Source: Acanthornis magna (taxonomy: Eukaryota > Chordata > Aves > Passeriformes > Acanthizidae). From it: 64,000 nt of DNA. Positions 1 through 13,800 of this stretch are shown here, piece after piece. The stretch lies in assembly GCA_036785705.1 (NCBI GenBank), contig JAWUZG010000056.1, forward strand, positions 683,001 through 747,000, given 5' to 3'. The number at the start of each line of letters is the position of its first letter. The first letter of the stretch is position 1. A program made the translations under genes and the position numbers. Under the pieces are notes generated by a model. That model made no database searches. It was not told where the DNA came from and saw only the letters and a program-made list of their open reading frames with translations.

Positions 1-3000
1 TGACTCAAGTGAGAGCTTGGTTGCCAACCTACTCCTTTCCTTCTTTCCTACTAGCACTAAAATAACCCAAAGGGGGTTTTGCAGCCCCAAACACAGCTTC
101 TGGCCTATTCTCAGCCCTCCAGCAGAGTATTAGGTTGGGATACTTGGTCTCCAAAGGTCAGGGCTGCAGGAGGAAGCTTTGAGCCACCTCTGAGACCTAT
201 TAGTAGCCCCAATGCACCTTTTGGTTCTGTCATCAGAAATGCATCCAAAAAGGCACCTTTTTGGTGGAGAAATGTAACTAGAAATAGACTTTTGGAAGTC
301 CTCACTTCTGTGGAAGTGAGGACAAGCCATGTTTCATCCCACTCCCACCCTCTCTGGAGCCCTGGAAGCCTCTTGTGCTGCCAGAGCAGCTCTTGCACAT
401 GTAGCCCCTCTTGGGAGGCATGTACCCTCCTCTAGCAAATGCATTTACCACAGTGTGAAGCACAAACTTGTCTTCTCTGTGTGTGACTTCGGGCTGTATT
501 GTAGATTAAAAGATTTGTCTTTCTCCTTTATCCAGCAGGTGGGTCTCTGGTGGCTGTTTCAATACCATTCCTGCATGGGCTCTGGGATGTCTGTGCTGAG
601 GTTCTTGGTAAACTCAATTACACCGTGGTAATAGCACAGTATTGACTCAGGAGCCTCTGCAACACAGGACTCTTGCCGTTTATTAGTTGTTTAATTATAT
701 GGCACATCAGGCCAAAATAATGTCATTAGCTAATTAGGCCATGTTGGGGGTATTTGTAATTTTTCTTAAATGAATGTTAACATCAGTGAAAGGTGCCAGC
801 TAGTAGCCCAAGAGTCAGGGCTCCTTTTGTGCACAGAGCAGGTTGAGGCTGATCCCAGGCTAGATGCTCCTTCATGTGTCCCATGGGCACAGGTCTCCTG
901 CCACCTCCGGGGACAAGATGTCCCTCCACAGCCTCTTCAAGGGTTTGGGTGAGCTATTAATAACAGCACCTTCTCACGACATAACTGGCACTCCCAGCAT
1001 CCTCCAAGAGCTCACCATGGGCATGGCTGGGCCAAGCCCATGTCCAGGGGTTATTCAATAGCAGCATTCTCAGGATTTGAGGAGTAGCACAGTGGCATTG
1101 AAAGGCACAGCTCTGCAGGACTGTCACACAGCTCAGCCCAGACAGTGACCATGTGCTGCCAGAGCCACTGTGAGTCACTGCCCCCGTGTTTGACACCAGC
1201 TATGCACTGCTGAGCACACAGAAAAAGGGAAGTGTTGGAATGCCAGTGGCATGTGCTGCAGTTGTAACCTGCCAGAGGGGGTGACAGCAGCACAGCCGTA
1301 GGGCTGACCCTTATTATGGCATCCCACCACTGCTCCCGCTGCCTGTTTGGCCCAGGAATTCACCCAGTTACTCATCGATGCCTCATTTTCCTCTGCCTGA
1401 GGGGCTGGGGAGGCAGAGCCCACGTGTCCCTTGCAGGAGATGCTGCCAGGACTGCTGTGACTGCCAGCACACACCCCATCCCCGTGCCTGTGTGCAGACT
1501 CCAGTGTGGACTTCCCTGCCTTCCCAGACTGCAGTGTGGAAGCTTCTGGACTGGGGCTGTGTGCTAGGGATCAGTCTGCCATGGGATCTGCTCCTCGTTT
1601 CACCCTGGTATGGGGCACAAAGCAGCAACATCGCAGTGGCTCATCCAGAGATGGATGCAGGCTGCTGGCATGGAGATGGGGTGTGCAAATCATGTGGGAT
1701 TAACCCCATGGGATTAGGAGTTCTGAAAGACAGCTCTGGTTGTCTCCCTGTGGTTTCTGTGGCTTTTCTCGGGAGGAGGCAGCATTGCCATGTGGGAGCA
1801 CTCTGGGCAGGATGCTGCAGGATGTCCATCGGGGATGCTGTTATAATTAGCATGTCTTGGCTGCTCTATCCCACCAGCACCAAAGATTTTCAGCGTGATG
1901 ACTCTTGACTTAATGTTCCTTCAACTGGCTGCTTTGGGCCTGCAATTCCCAGTTGTGTTGCCCCCACAAAATTCTTACTGTTATTTAACCCAAACAGGTC
2001 AGCTCTGGGCTTTACAAAATACATTTGCTGATCCTGAAGATTTCTAAATGTCTTTCAATCTGGCTGGGTCCATTCCAAACTCTGAAAAATTGCAGGCCCC
2101 TGCAGATGCTTTCATATCCTTGAGGACAAGTTCTGCCGACTGGAGAACCTCCCTGGGGAGCCCACGCACTTCTGAGAGGTTCAAGAGTCCATAGCAAATA
2201 ACTCCGAAATTAACCATGCAGGCCTCCCCCAAGTCCTCAAAGGCACAAGTTCAGATGAATAAAATAAATTTGGAGTTAATAGACCACACTGAATTTGAAA
2301 CATGGCATTTCAAAAAGGGGAGGGGGAATAGAAAACTTGTCCAATGGTTAGAAACCTCCCCTCTTTCAAACCTTCTTATCTCCCCAGTGCCTTAGCTGCT
2401 TAATTGGAGACTCTCTTAAATAATTATATTCCAGAATAGAGAATTCTTTGGTGTACAGATCTTTTTTTTTTTTTTTCCTTTTTTTAAAAGACACATCAGG
2501 GAGAAACAAAACTGGGCTTGGTAAGGAGAATGAGTTACATCCTTCTGCTGGCCACTGCTGATGTGGTTCCACAGCACTGCTGTGAGATAATCACCCATTC
2601 TCCCATGCTCTGCCGCTCACCTTAATAACTCTCCCAGGATTTGATGTAATGGTTTACATAACCTTTCTGAAGCATCCTGAATTCTGATGCATCCAGCACT
2701 AAAATGTGACATTGAGTCAACTCCGAAGTACTTTACAGCTGGGTGATGCTGCTTGGGGCTACCGCGGACGATGAATGGAAAAGTTTCACTTACCAAGCTG
2801 AACTTTTTACCAGCTGAGCTGTGTTGCTGGAAGAAATCTCATGGTCTCAAATCCTGAGCGGGGGGGTGGGTTTGTCTCCCTATGCTGCCTGTGGATGAGT
2901 GTAGCACCAGGGTTGATCCAGGGCAGCAACTGTGGACTTGAATTCCTGTCACTCGTCTGCATGTGGCCTCTCTGTGGGTACCTGCCTTGGAGCCCACTGG

Positions 3001-4473
3001 CTGGATGACATTTATAGTCAGTGGAGAAAAAAGGCACGTCCAGGCAAAATTCATCTGACCTTTCTCAGGCAGCCACCTTAGAATGAGATTAATCTTGCCC
3101 CTGAGAGGCCTTTTCTCTCCATTAGTGATACAGCAGTTCATCCAGCTTGTCCATGGATGCAGGCTGTGTTTGGGCAGTTGTATCCCCCTGGATCCCTGCT
3201 GGGCTGTAGGATTTGTGCATGGCCAGGGAGGATGCTTTGCTCGTTCCTGGGGCACTGTGCAGAGTGCAGGTGTGGGAGATGGGCAGCCCTGCTTCCCCCC
3301 AGCACCTTCCCCAGCTGGGGCTGTGGCACGTGGCATTCGCCAGCCCAGCCAAAGGCCTAGGCTCAGAGGGCAGGGATAAAGATAGGCATTTGCTGCTATC
3401 TGGGGCTGATTCTGCGGTCTTAAAAATCCTGCAGTAATTGCTGGTGTTGACTATATATGTAAATCTGTATCTATAATAGTCTCTCTCATATATGTCTGTG
3501 TATATATATACGCAGGCACACGTAGATGTGTGTATATCTAACATATGTGCTCTCAGCCCACACAACATATGGGGCTCTGAAAGCCCCTGGAGCGTGTGCA
3601 TTCCTCAATCCCAGCTCGCGTGGCACCCACGGAGTGGGGCGGGGTGACGTCCTGCCTGCGCCAGCCTCGCCACTCATCCCAACCTGCCATTGCCCTCCCG
3701 ATCCCTCCCCGTGGGTTTTCACCCCGCACAGCATGAACATGGTCCTGGCTGTCACCACTGTTCCCCCAAAAGGCATGTGGGGTCGTGGCACTCTTCTGTG
3801 CTCCCCACGTTTTCAGGGTTTGGACTTTGCTGGGAAGCACAAGGCTTGTGAGGAGCCTTGCACAGCTCCCGGCGCAGGTGGATGCAGTGGGATGTACCAG
3901 GCTCTCAGAGCTTCACTGTGGCTCGTTCATTAGTTCATGTGTCTTAATAAATCAGCCTGGCCCTCTGCCAGCAGGGAATAACTCAAGCTGAGTTGCGGGG
4001 GAAGCACCTTGGGAATGGGAAGGAGCCTGTGGAAAGCACAGCTGTGCCCCAGGCACACACAGGAACCTACCCCAGAGCCCTTGGGGCTTGTGCTACTCCA
4101 GATTCTGGGCCAAAATCACTCAGAGAAGGGACTTTTGGCTCTACCTTTCACCCTGGGGTGTGATGTGGACACCCTGGGTGTCCCCAGGCCAGGGTCCAGC
4201 ACAAGTGTCCATGATTTGGTGCTCTAGGTCTGCAGGGAGAGCAGGCTCTCCAGGGTGCTAGCCGACACTCAAATCTGACAGCAGTTGGAAGTGCTGCCTG
4301 ACCCTTTTCCCCATCTCTAGAAAGGTCACCAAATCTCCAAGCTCATTCTCTTTGCCAGTGTGAGTACCTACATCAGACACCGAGCATGGCCCCAGCACTG
4401 TGATGCAGGTCCCGCTACCATGGCTGGCCACAGTGAAGCTGTGGTTTAATTTTGTGATTTCCAGCCCTGGCAT
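1..4473. other. Upstream non-coding DNA
   Basis: I see no gene here. All open frames are short or overlap one another on both strands without recognisable protein features. Notable parts are an AT-rich island at about 655-775, a T-run at 2461-2475 and an alternating pyrimidine-purine TATATA stretch at about 3449-3520. Confidence 0.7.
655..775. promoter_or_regulatory. Candidate conserved non-coding element (AT-rich)
   Basis: The block is low in CpG and AT-rich within GC-rich surroundings and contains TTTAATTA (about 690) and GCTAATTAGGC with TAATTA at 731-736, homeodomain-like sites. Conservation is not tested. Confidence 0.25.
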
Positions 4474-4506
4474 ATTCACAGAATCACAGAATATTCAGAA
4501 CTGGTC
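4474..4506 (-). mobile_element. Possible CR1 terminal scrap, - orientation
   Basis: ATTCACAGAATCACAGAATA followed by TTCAGAACTGG resembles the reverse complement of the extreme CR1 3' end. It is too short to be sure. Confidence 0.4.
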
Positions 4507-5794
4507 CAGAGGAGCAGAGCTGAGGGAAGCAAGGGGATGGGGAGGGAGAGCACACCCAGCTGAGGGTGGTCTCTGTACTGGCTGTGAGCTGAGCATGTCC
4601 TGCCAAAGCACAGGAAGCAGAGCAGGTAAGGGAGGGGAGGGCAGGTGTAAGGAAATTCAGGTGTTCAGCTGGGAAAGAGCCTTTCCATAAGAGAGCTGTT
4701 GGTGTCGACAACGTTGGTAGTGTCACTGATGGAGAAATTCAATCACTTCCAATGAGGGAAAAATAATTGTCTTTCGAGGTACAGTAGGTTGTTGTCATTT
4801 TCCTATGACACACTCCATCAACTTTCAATTTCTAGTACAAAAGCCCTTCGTTCTTGCTCGGGTCTCTCTAATCCATTGCTGTGAGCACTCATGGCAGACG
4901 TGGCATAGGCTGGGGGAGTTGTCTGGGAACAGAAAGGCCTAAATAGTACCAAACTGAGAGGAACACCGAGAGCCTGCTGGGTACAGAGGGTGCCAGATGG
5001 GGGAAACCAACTTGGGTCAGCAGTCAGTGAAATATCACATCTCCTTGAGCCCTAGATTCTGTAAAACAAGGAAAACAATATGGAGAGTGGCTCACATTGC
5101 TTGGGTAGAGGGGTTTGGGGTGACCTCTGGTGCACCAGGATCCCAGGCAGGTTGGGCACAGGGAGGCTCAAACCCTCCAGGGCTGGACAATGCAGGTTCA
5201 GCACCGTTCTCCCGTCTGGCATTGGTGTCAGAGAGGAGAGGAAGCGGAGAGTACCCAGCAGTGACTAGGAGCAGAGGTGTGTGCAGAGGAAAGCCAGAGC
5301 TCGGCACTTCCCTGCCACTAGGTAAAATAAGAGGTGATTAGCAACGTATCCCAGCCACAGAGCCTTCTCCTCTGGCACTGGAAGAGGAAATATGTATTTA
5401 AAAACACTGCTCTAACGGAGGGAGGTAATGATGTGTTTCAAGGCAGAGCTGGTATCATTCATAAAGCTTGTGCTGCTTAATTACATCTGCCCCATTTAGG
5501 AGAAAAATGATTTCCCAGTGAGTTTCTGGTTTGTTTTTCCTCTGTCCCGCTGTATCTCACCATGGCTCCAGCTGTTAGTCAGGCTCTTCAGGATCTCTGT
5601 CTCCAACCACAGCTTGAGGCTGGCTGCTAGCCCCAGGGACTGAGGACTGTCACTGTCACCAAGTGCCAGCCACCCAGAGAGGCCCCAGAGCTCAGGGCAG
5701 AACTGAGGTGATGCCATCCTACTCTGATGCAGGGTGGGGTAGCAGGGCTAAGCCCCTTTTCCTTATGGGACAGTAGTCAAGACTAGTTGACCCT
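4507..5794. other. Upstream non-coding DNA between CR1 remnants
   Basis: This is ordinary mixed-composition sequence with no recognisable exon, RNA gene or further repeat. Confidence 0.65.
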
Positions 5795-6028
5795 GAGTCA
5801 TAGGATATGCTGAGCTGGAAGGGACCCACAAGGATCATTGAGTCACTCCTGGCCCTGCACAGGACCATCCTCAAGAGTCTCACTCTGTGCTCAAGAGTGT
5901 TGTCCAAACGCTTCCTGAGCTCTGTCAGGCTTGGTGCTGTGACCACTTCCCTGGGGAGCCTGTTCAGTGCCTAGCCACCCTCTGGGTGAAGAACCTGTTC
6001 CTGATATCCAACCTAACACTCTGCTGCT
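5795..6028 (-). mobile_element. CR1 LINE 3' fragment, - orientation
   Basis: The reverse complement of the CR1 3' end starts at GAGTCATAGGAT and continues through GAGCTGGAAGGGACCC, CTTCCCTGGGGAGCCTGTTCA and AAGAACCTGTTCCTGATATC, all hallmarks of an avian CR1 read backwards. It is 5' truncated and diverged. The similarity fades near CCTAACACTCTGC. Confidence 0.88.
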
Positions 6029-9000
6029 AGGCACACAGCCCTGCTGCCCAAGCTAGGGACTCCTTGGGGACCCCAGTATTTTCCTGGCAGGCTCTGGCAC
6101 ACTGCTGTCTGCAGGTGCCTATGCCTGCTGCTGGTCCCGCTGCCCTCCGGCCCTGCAAGCTGGGGCACTTCCTTCTAGAGAAGAGCTTTTCACGCTGCTT
6201 TTAAGCAGCCTTAGCCTGTGGTGCTTTCCTTTCGCCTGTCAGCTCTAGCCTGACGTTATTTGGGTAGAAGCAGAGGGGTGGGAGTGTAGAGAGGCAAAAT
6301 GGTGCTTTTTTTTTATTTCTTGCATTCATAAGACATTTCAAGTGACACACAGAGACAATAACGTATCACTCAGCTCGAGTACAGCTTGAATGGTTTAAAA
6401 ATACGCTTCTGAACTTTCCACCCCTATTCATGCACAGGCACCATCCCTTTGGGGTCTGCACTTTGGCAAGAACAAGCAAGGAGTTAAGCAGCTCGGCAAG
6501 ACGAGCTATTTATGGATGTTGCAAGCTCCCTGCTCTGCTCCCATACCCCATTCAATCCTCTAATTATGTGCAGTTGTTTCATGCTGTGTCTCACCGCACG
6601 CTCTCTGGGGGAAACCGCTGGGGCTTTGCCAGTTGATGAGGAGGGGGTGGGAAGGGGGAAGACTGCCACACGCGCCGACACAGCCTGGGAAAACAAGGGA
6701 TGCTGTGAGGTTGTTTGTCTGTGGGCTGTGTGGATACCAGGGCACGGCCACGGGACCTCCTGGACAAGGAAGCAGAGTTTAAAAGAGCAACACCCTCAGT
6801 GGGGGTTACGCATGGCAAGGAGGACATAGCAACAGAAGGTGTGGAGGGACACCCCCGTCCCTGGGTTCAGTCCCCTGTGTCCCCAAGCCCTCCCTGTGAA
6901 ATGGAGCCCAGAAGCTGCAAGGCAAACATGAGAAAGCAGGAGGGACCACAGAGCTTGCCAGCCCCTGCTGCTGCTGCCCTCCAGACAGTTCCTCTACAGC
7001 ACTGCCAACTTGGAGAAGAGAGTGGCTGCTGCCAGGACTCTGAGCCTTCTCTTGTTCCCCTGGCAAGCCCACCCAGCTGCAGATTTGCTCTGGGGTAACA
7101 TGCAAGCTGCCTGTGAAAGCTGCCCCTTCCACCTGCACAAACCTCTGTGAAGATGCTGCTCCAGCATCACAAGAATTTTAGTTAATCCACTAATAATCTT
7201 TGAATAAGTCAACCAAATAAGAAAAGATACGAGAACAATCTCCAGTGCCTGGAGGTGCATGGCTGTTTCATTAAAGTGGCTCTGTGAGCATCCTCAGTGC
7301 AGCAACCTGCACCCATCACCCCTGGTGTTTTCCCTCCCAAGACACTCTCAGCACCTTTTCTGGCCCTTATGCATGGTGACAAAGTGGCCTGGGGGAGGCC
7401 AACCACAGCCAGTGCCCTGTGTCCCCTCCACACCACAGGGTGAATGCGCACTGGGAGGACTGGAGGGGACAAGCACCCCCTGCTCACCCAGAGGCTGGAC
7501 AGGGCTAGGGAGATCAGTGTAGATCCTTTTGGGCACAGGGTCCAATACTGCCAAGGCTGGCACCTGCAGTCAGTGCTGTCAGACTGGTAAGAGCTGGGGG
7601 CAGTTGCTGGTTATACTGGTCTCAGATAAGTTGCTCGTGGGAACTGGAGATGCCCAGATTCAGGTTTTTGCATGGCTCTACCAGGCGTGCAGGGCCTTCC
7701 CTAAATATCTCTAGTCATGTCCCTCCTTCTCCCTCCCATCCTCTGCCTTGTACTTCCCTTCTGGTTTATCCTGGCCAGCACCAGTGATCCTGGGTCTCCT
7801 GGGTCCTTCTTCCAAGTGTAGCCCAGCTCTGTGCAAGAATGGCAGAGAGAGCAGGAATGTCTTCTCCCTTTACCTTTCCCAAGATGGACCAAAGGTCATT
7901 TACCCACACATCGCACCCCTGGGCATGGTGCTTAGACCCAGAAGCTTTCACAGATATATCCATACGGGTGAATTACCTGACCTGTGTTTCTCCCATCATT
8001 TGAGCCCTTCCAGCCATTCACCGTGCCCCCATCCTGCTCCCAAGCCCATCAGCAGGGCAGGGAGGCCATGGCCAAGCCCCTGTGTGGTCCCAGCAGGCAG
8101 CACAGGCAGTTCACATCCACCTCCATCTGCCACGGCATCCGGAGGCACAGGCAGCCCCTGCACCACACACCTGGGCTCAGGGAGCCAGCCTGTGCCCTCC
8201 ATCTGCTCTGTCTGTGGGGAGCGGGGCCGGGCCACCAGTGCCCCTCCAGCAGCTCAGGTCAGCTCTGGAGTGCCCTGGGTAAAGGCTGGGTCCTGGCAAG
8301 CCCCTGCCCAGGAAGGTTTAAGTGGCGGAAGTGCCCCAAGCAGCAGGAGTTTGGGGTTCAGCCCTGACGCGAGCGAGGGGTCCCTTCCCCTGGCAGCCCA
8401 GTTCGGTGGGTGCTGATGGGGTGCCAGGGGCTGTTGCCGTGGGGCCCTTGCTGTGGAGTGGGGAATGCTGCCGGGAGCCGGAGACTCCCCCTCCTTCCCA
8501 GCTCTGCTCTGCACAGGTTTGCTGTATTCTCACCTGATTAGTGGATTTGAAATACAGCCTTTGGCTTTGAGACCCAAAATAGATGTCAGGTTGTCTTTAC
8601 TCCACTGAAGGCTCCTTAGTATGTAAATCCCTCCCAACACGGTCGGTGCGGCACCGTGCTTCCAAAAGGGTGGCACCTCCGGGATCCCGGCTTTCCTGGG
8701 GATCCCCACCCCAGCTCCTGCTCGGCAGTGTCCTGCTGAGCAGGGGCTTCCCCAGGCCCTGCTTGCTGCCATGACACAGGGGTGCAGTGGGGTGCTGGCA
8801 CAGCTCCTGTGACAGGCACATGTTAGGGATGGTGCTTTGCATCCCTCCTCCACTCCCCCCTTCTCCCCCTGCGCTACATGGGACCCGGCAGGTTTCCAGG
8901 GAGGCACTGGGGCCAGCGGGCAGTGACATTTGTTTTGTCACTTACGCTGTCGTCACCAAAAAAACCTAAAAAATAGCTGCCTCTAGGGGAGAGCTGGGCC

Positions 9001-9229
9001 CGGTGACATTCGCTTCATCTTACAGCAACTAACGCATCCGGCAGCATCCCCAGGAACCGTGCGCTCCGTGCCGAGATAAATGAGCTCCATGCTGCCAGCA
9101 GAGCAGCCTCCCAGCCCATCCCAGTGCTGGGGACCAGCTGGGCACAGGCAGGACCTCTCCAGGGGTCAGGGACACCCCGTGCTGCAACAGCCCCCGAGCT
9201 GTGGGCTCTGCAGAGAGCAGGGAGCGGAT

Positions 9230-9410
9230 GTTCATTTAGTGACATTAATTGCTTGATACTTTTGCAGTGTTCCCTACCTTGTAAAGATTGAGTCAAAAAC
9301 CAGCGCCTGAGGAACTGCCTCTATTAAACTGATGTTCATTAGAGCTGACTTGGCACTACCTCATTAGGCTGCTGTAATTGAAGGAGTTAATTGATTATCA
9401 ATAGTTTGAG
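9230..9410. promoter_or_regulatory. Candidate conserved non-coding element
   Basis: A non-repetitive AT-rich island with ATTAATTGC, CTGTAATTGAAGG and GTTAATTGATTATC, dense in homeodomain-type cores. Judged on composition and motif density only. Confidence 0.25.
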
Positions 9411-10544
9411 TTCCCTCTCCTCATGCTCGCAAGGCCCTGCTGGGTGTTTTCGGGGGCCAGCATTCATCATGTGGCTTGGACGTGCTTCACTGCTGGCAGT
9501 CACAGCTTGGGTTGCTCTGTGCATCCCTGTCTCCGTACTGTGCCCGTCGTGATGCCGGCACTGCCGGCAGCGTTTTCCGCGTGGGTCTTTTGCGTTCAGC
9601 TTATTCACCCAGATTTGGCACTCGCTCAAAACTGTCTAAAATACTTCTGATGGCTCCCCTTTCCACGGCTGTTCTTTAATGCATGTATATTCTATTTGGA
9701 GAGGCTGCGTGTGGGGGTTCGGTGACTCTCTCCTGGTGTGAAAGCAAAAGCAGAGCCTCCGAAGCAGCTGCTCCCCGAGCAGCTCTGTCCTGCAGCGGAG
9801 GGGTGGGGGGCACAGCCTGGGGGTCTCTGCTGCCCGGCGGGGACTGCGTGGCCGCGCTTGCACGCTGGTTTTCCTGAGCTCGGGCTGACTCCCTCGCGCA
9901 GGCACGTGCTGCTGACTCAGTCACACCTCTGCTGTTTTTAGAGGCGGCCTTCTAACACCCTGCCTCGCTCAGCAGAAACCAGGGAGATGCTGTGCTTCCC
10001 CCAGCCAGCCTGGAAACACATCCCCTGTGTTCAGGAGGAGCCGTTGGGCTGCTCATTGTGGCCCTGGGCTGCTGGAAATGGGACAGACATGGGTGTTGGG
10101 GTGAGAGGATGCCCCTGGCAGAGACAGGTCTGTGTTCAGCCCTCCTGCCGTGGAGATCTCTGCCTCCTGCCCTGTCCTGCCCTCGGTGTTCACCTTCATG
10201 TAGCCCTCCTGCCAGGAGCAGAGTGCCCAGATCATCCTCAGGTACCCCAGGAGCTGATGGTCCATTGCTGCACCCAGAAGACCGCGGGTGACATGGAGGT
10301 GGTGATGCTGCTGGGGATGGAAAAAAGGATCCTCTGCATACCTCCATCCTTTTCCCTCCACACAAGCAGGGCACAAGCAGGGCTCCGAAAGCCAGAGAGT
10401 AGGGGTGCTACATGCCATCTATCTGCTGCTGGTTTTTTTTAGGCAAATGCCACTCCCCTGCCCCAGCTCGGGGTCTGTGCTGAATCACAGGTGACAGCAC
10501 AGACAGTGAGGTGGGAGGTAGACAAGCTAGGAGGAAACTGTTGC

Positions 10545-10830
10545 TCCCCAACTTCGTTAGCTTTAACTAACGAGCTGTTTATAGGAGTGACATGACACCT
10601 GCTTTCCTCTTTATAAATTCAATAATTTATGAAAGGTATTAAAGGCAAAACAGCCTCCCGGATAAAGCCTGTGATGCGTGTACGCTGGGTATTAGCCAGA
10701 CGGGACAATGAGCTACACTTGAATAACACACGAAGATATTTACCCTCTCCCTCTATAAATTATTAAGGGGCTTTTTTGCACATAATTACATGAGCTTTTA
10801 TGTTTCTCACTCCCTGCTTTTAATCCTTTT
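10545..10830. promoter_or_regulatory. Candidate conserved non-coding element with an inverted repeat
   Basis: The block is AT-rich with TTTATAAATTCAATAATTTA-type strings, CTATAAATTATTAAGG and CACATAATTACATG. At its left end TCGTTAG (10554-10560) and CTAACGA (10567-10573) form a 7-bp perfect inverted repeat with a 6-base spacer. It is non-repetitive and contrasts with its GC-rich flanks. Confidence 0.3.
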
Positions 10831-13800
10831 TGGAAAGGCGCCAGTCACTTACAACAGGAGCTGAGCAAACAGCAAACGCTACGGCTGCATTTGGGGTCGG
10901 GTTTGGGGTCGCTGCAGATGATGGAGATGCAGGAAAGGGCGTGGGTGTGAGCCCATTCCACTCAGCACGTGGCACACCGCCGCAGGGGAGGGACACCAAA
11001 TGGCACCAGCCCTGCGGGGCTGGGACAGGGTTTGGCCCCAGCATGAGGTGCTTTTCCTCCAGTGTGGGTTTGGGGAGGTGGCTGTGGGAAAGTGCAAAGC
11101 AGGCTCCAGTGTTTTAAACGCCCTCCAACTGTGCATGTAAATCAATTATATGCAGATGTAATTGGGCATGCAAATGTCACTAGGAGGCTGTTTACATGTG
11201 CAGTGTACATTAGGGGAGCACGTATGTGTGCAAAGGAACACTGAGGATATTAGTAATAATTACACCCTGAGAGTGTCCTGGTGCTGGGTCTGCTACTTCT
11301 ACTTCTCCAGCTCTGTCCTTTAGGGAGCAGAGCTCCCTCCTTGCCCTGCCCCATGCCAGACCCCCTGTGCCCTGAGTGATGTGTTTGCTCCCTGGTCTGT
11401 GCCCAGCAGTGCAGCTCAGCTCCCTCCCCAGCATCACCTGCTCCCCACATCACTTGTTGGTATGGCTTCAGCCCCAGCTGAGCCATGCCCATCTCTGCCT
11501 GCCACACCAGACAGGGGCCAAACTTCTTTTAAACATTAAGGTGAGGAGCCCATTTCATCCCCTCCAGGCACCCTGACCCCTTTCTGTTAGTTGGCAAGCA
11601 TTTGTGAGTCAGCCCCAGCAGGATGGCTCCCACACCACCCTCCCATCCTCCATGCCCAGCACAGCCTTTGCTTTTTTAGTGTGGCAATTGACAGGACTCT
11701 CCTGTCCTCCATACTCACAGCTCTCTTCAAGCCCTCTCTCCTTTGTGCCAAATTCTTTAATCATTGCTCTTTGTCCTGTTGTGCTGCTCCTATTCTTACA
11801 CCAAGCTGTTAAAAAGCTGTCACTGTCATAACTTCCTTGTCCCAGAAATTATCTTTCATCTCCTGAATGTGGGCTACAATAGGCACTGAGGTGCTTGATA
11901 TTATTAATACCTTCTATATATGTGTCAATGAGCTTAAGAACTTAATGGAGCCTTTTCCCTCAGCCCTTCATGCCGCGTGTTTGGGCTGCTTGACAGAGCA
12001 GTCAAGCTATCAGTGCTTGACTCAGGCTGACATGAGGACATGTGGCCTCTCTCCGTTCCAGAATGTTGCACAGAAAGGCCTAATTTCCACACCCAGAATT
12101 CAAATGGGTCAGGGTGGTGACAGCACCCTGGCAGAGACCTGGGTGATCTGAGCTGGGGCAGACCCTGTGTACCAGCAGCTTATCCCAATCCTCAGCACCA
12201 CCTCCTTGAGGGGGGCTACAGAAAGGCTTTTTTCTCCTCTTCATCCCTGTTCTCCAGAGCTTCATGGAGGTCATATCACGATTTGAGATGTGAACAGCAT
12301 GAGCATGGCATCTCCTACCTCTCCTCTCGCTTTCAGTTGGACAGAGAGAGCTGGAGATAGGTCCAGCCACACACCTGCAAGCCTCCAGCAAGCGAGGCTG
12401 TGGTGGGGACAGTGGAGGAATCCCCTCCGTGGCCTCACAACCCCAGCCCATGTCCACAGTGACGTCGTGTGGCTCCTGCCACTGCTGTCTCAAGTGAATG
12501 GCTAGGGATCAAAGAATTTTTGGATCATTCTGCTTCATATCAATCAGCTGACCAGAGCAGGGAGCAGTACAAGACAGCACAGAGAGAAAGTGTTATGATA
12601 ATACTTGATAAGGATCCTCAGTTTCACTGAGGAACAGTCATACAATGCAGAATTTGGATTCCCTCCAGCTGATAATGAGAAGCCACTGGACTGACTCACC
12701 CTGCTGTGAGGAGGCATCAGCACACATCCAGATGGCCGTGGGGATGGGGGAGCAGGAATATCCTGCCTTGCCTCTTCGTCCCACTCCCCCCACACACCCT
12801 GAAATGTCACCACCTCCAAGGGAGAACGTGATCTGGGAGCACGTTTCTCCTTGTCTGCATCTGCAGGGGCCTGGTGGAACAGCCATCCTCAGGAGCAAGG
12901 GTTCCTCAGGAACAGCTCCTGCTGCCAGCACTGCTGAGGAGGGTGGGGGAGGTCTGTGTCCATGTATTGTGCAAGGCACTCACGAGACATGAGGGTGGCC
13001 TTTCTCTCCCTGTCAAAAGCAGCCAGGAGTTTATAGTGTCTTCTCCAGGAACTGGTTAGGACTGGGCAGGATCAAGGAGCTGGTTGCTGGTCGAGCCCAG
13101 GGGACATGCGAGGTACCCTCCTCTCCGGATGTACAGGGGCAGAGTGGGCACAGACCCTCCCCCGTCCGTGCTGCCAAAGGGAGGAGGCTGGAGGGGCAGA
13201 CAGCAGATCTGGCGTTCCCAGAGCCAGTGCTGGCAGTACTTCAAGGTGCGGTACATCTTATCTCTGTCTGGCATTTGCATGTATTTTCTCAGCTCAGCTT
13301 GTTACGATAAAAGTGTGAAAATCTGAAAGAAAGGGAATGATAATAATAATGGGAGTAATTAAAATCCACCTCCCTCCTGCCGGCTTGGCCCTTTTTGGAC
13401 CTTTTGTGGGATTCCTGGACATTTGCACTGAAACCAAGGGAGACGAGCATGTCCCAAGCCACTCCACTGAGGGGCAGGCCCGCTCCCCACTGCCCAGGTC
13501 CCTCGTGCAGTGTGCAGGTGCCGACTCTCCGGGAGGGAGCTGAGAGCAGGGATAAACTCCTGCCTCCTGCCAACAGAAGGGAACCATCTGCCACAGCCCG
13601 TTATCATCTGAGGATGGCAGTGGCAAAGAGCTGGAGCATCTGTCTGAGGGACGAGCCCCCACAGATGGACACCCAAATGTTCTTGCCGTTCCCTGCAGGT
13701 TTTAAAGAGGAACGTGTTCAACGAGGGCGTGTGAGCCGAGCTGCTCTGCGGCATCCAGGGGCTGCACAGAGGTCAGCACAGGAGAGTGGCACCTGGAGGC

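Noticed and set aside
3449..3540. TATATA-rich stretch as a promoter
   Set aside because: It is a low-complexity alternating TA/TG stretch with no CpG island, start site context or downstream gene.
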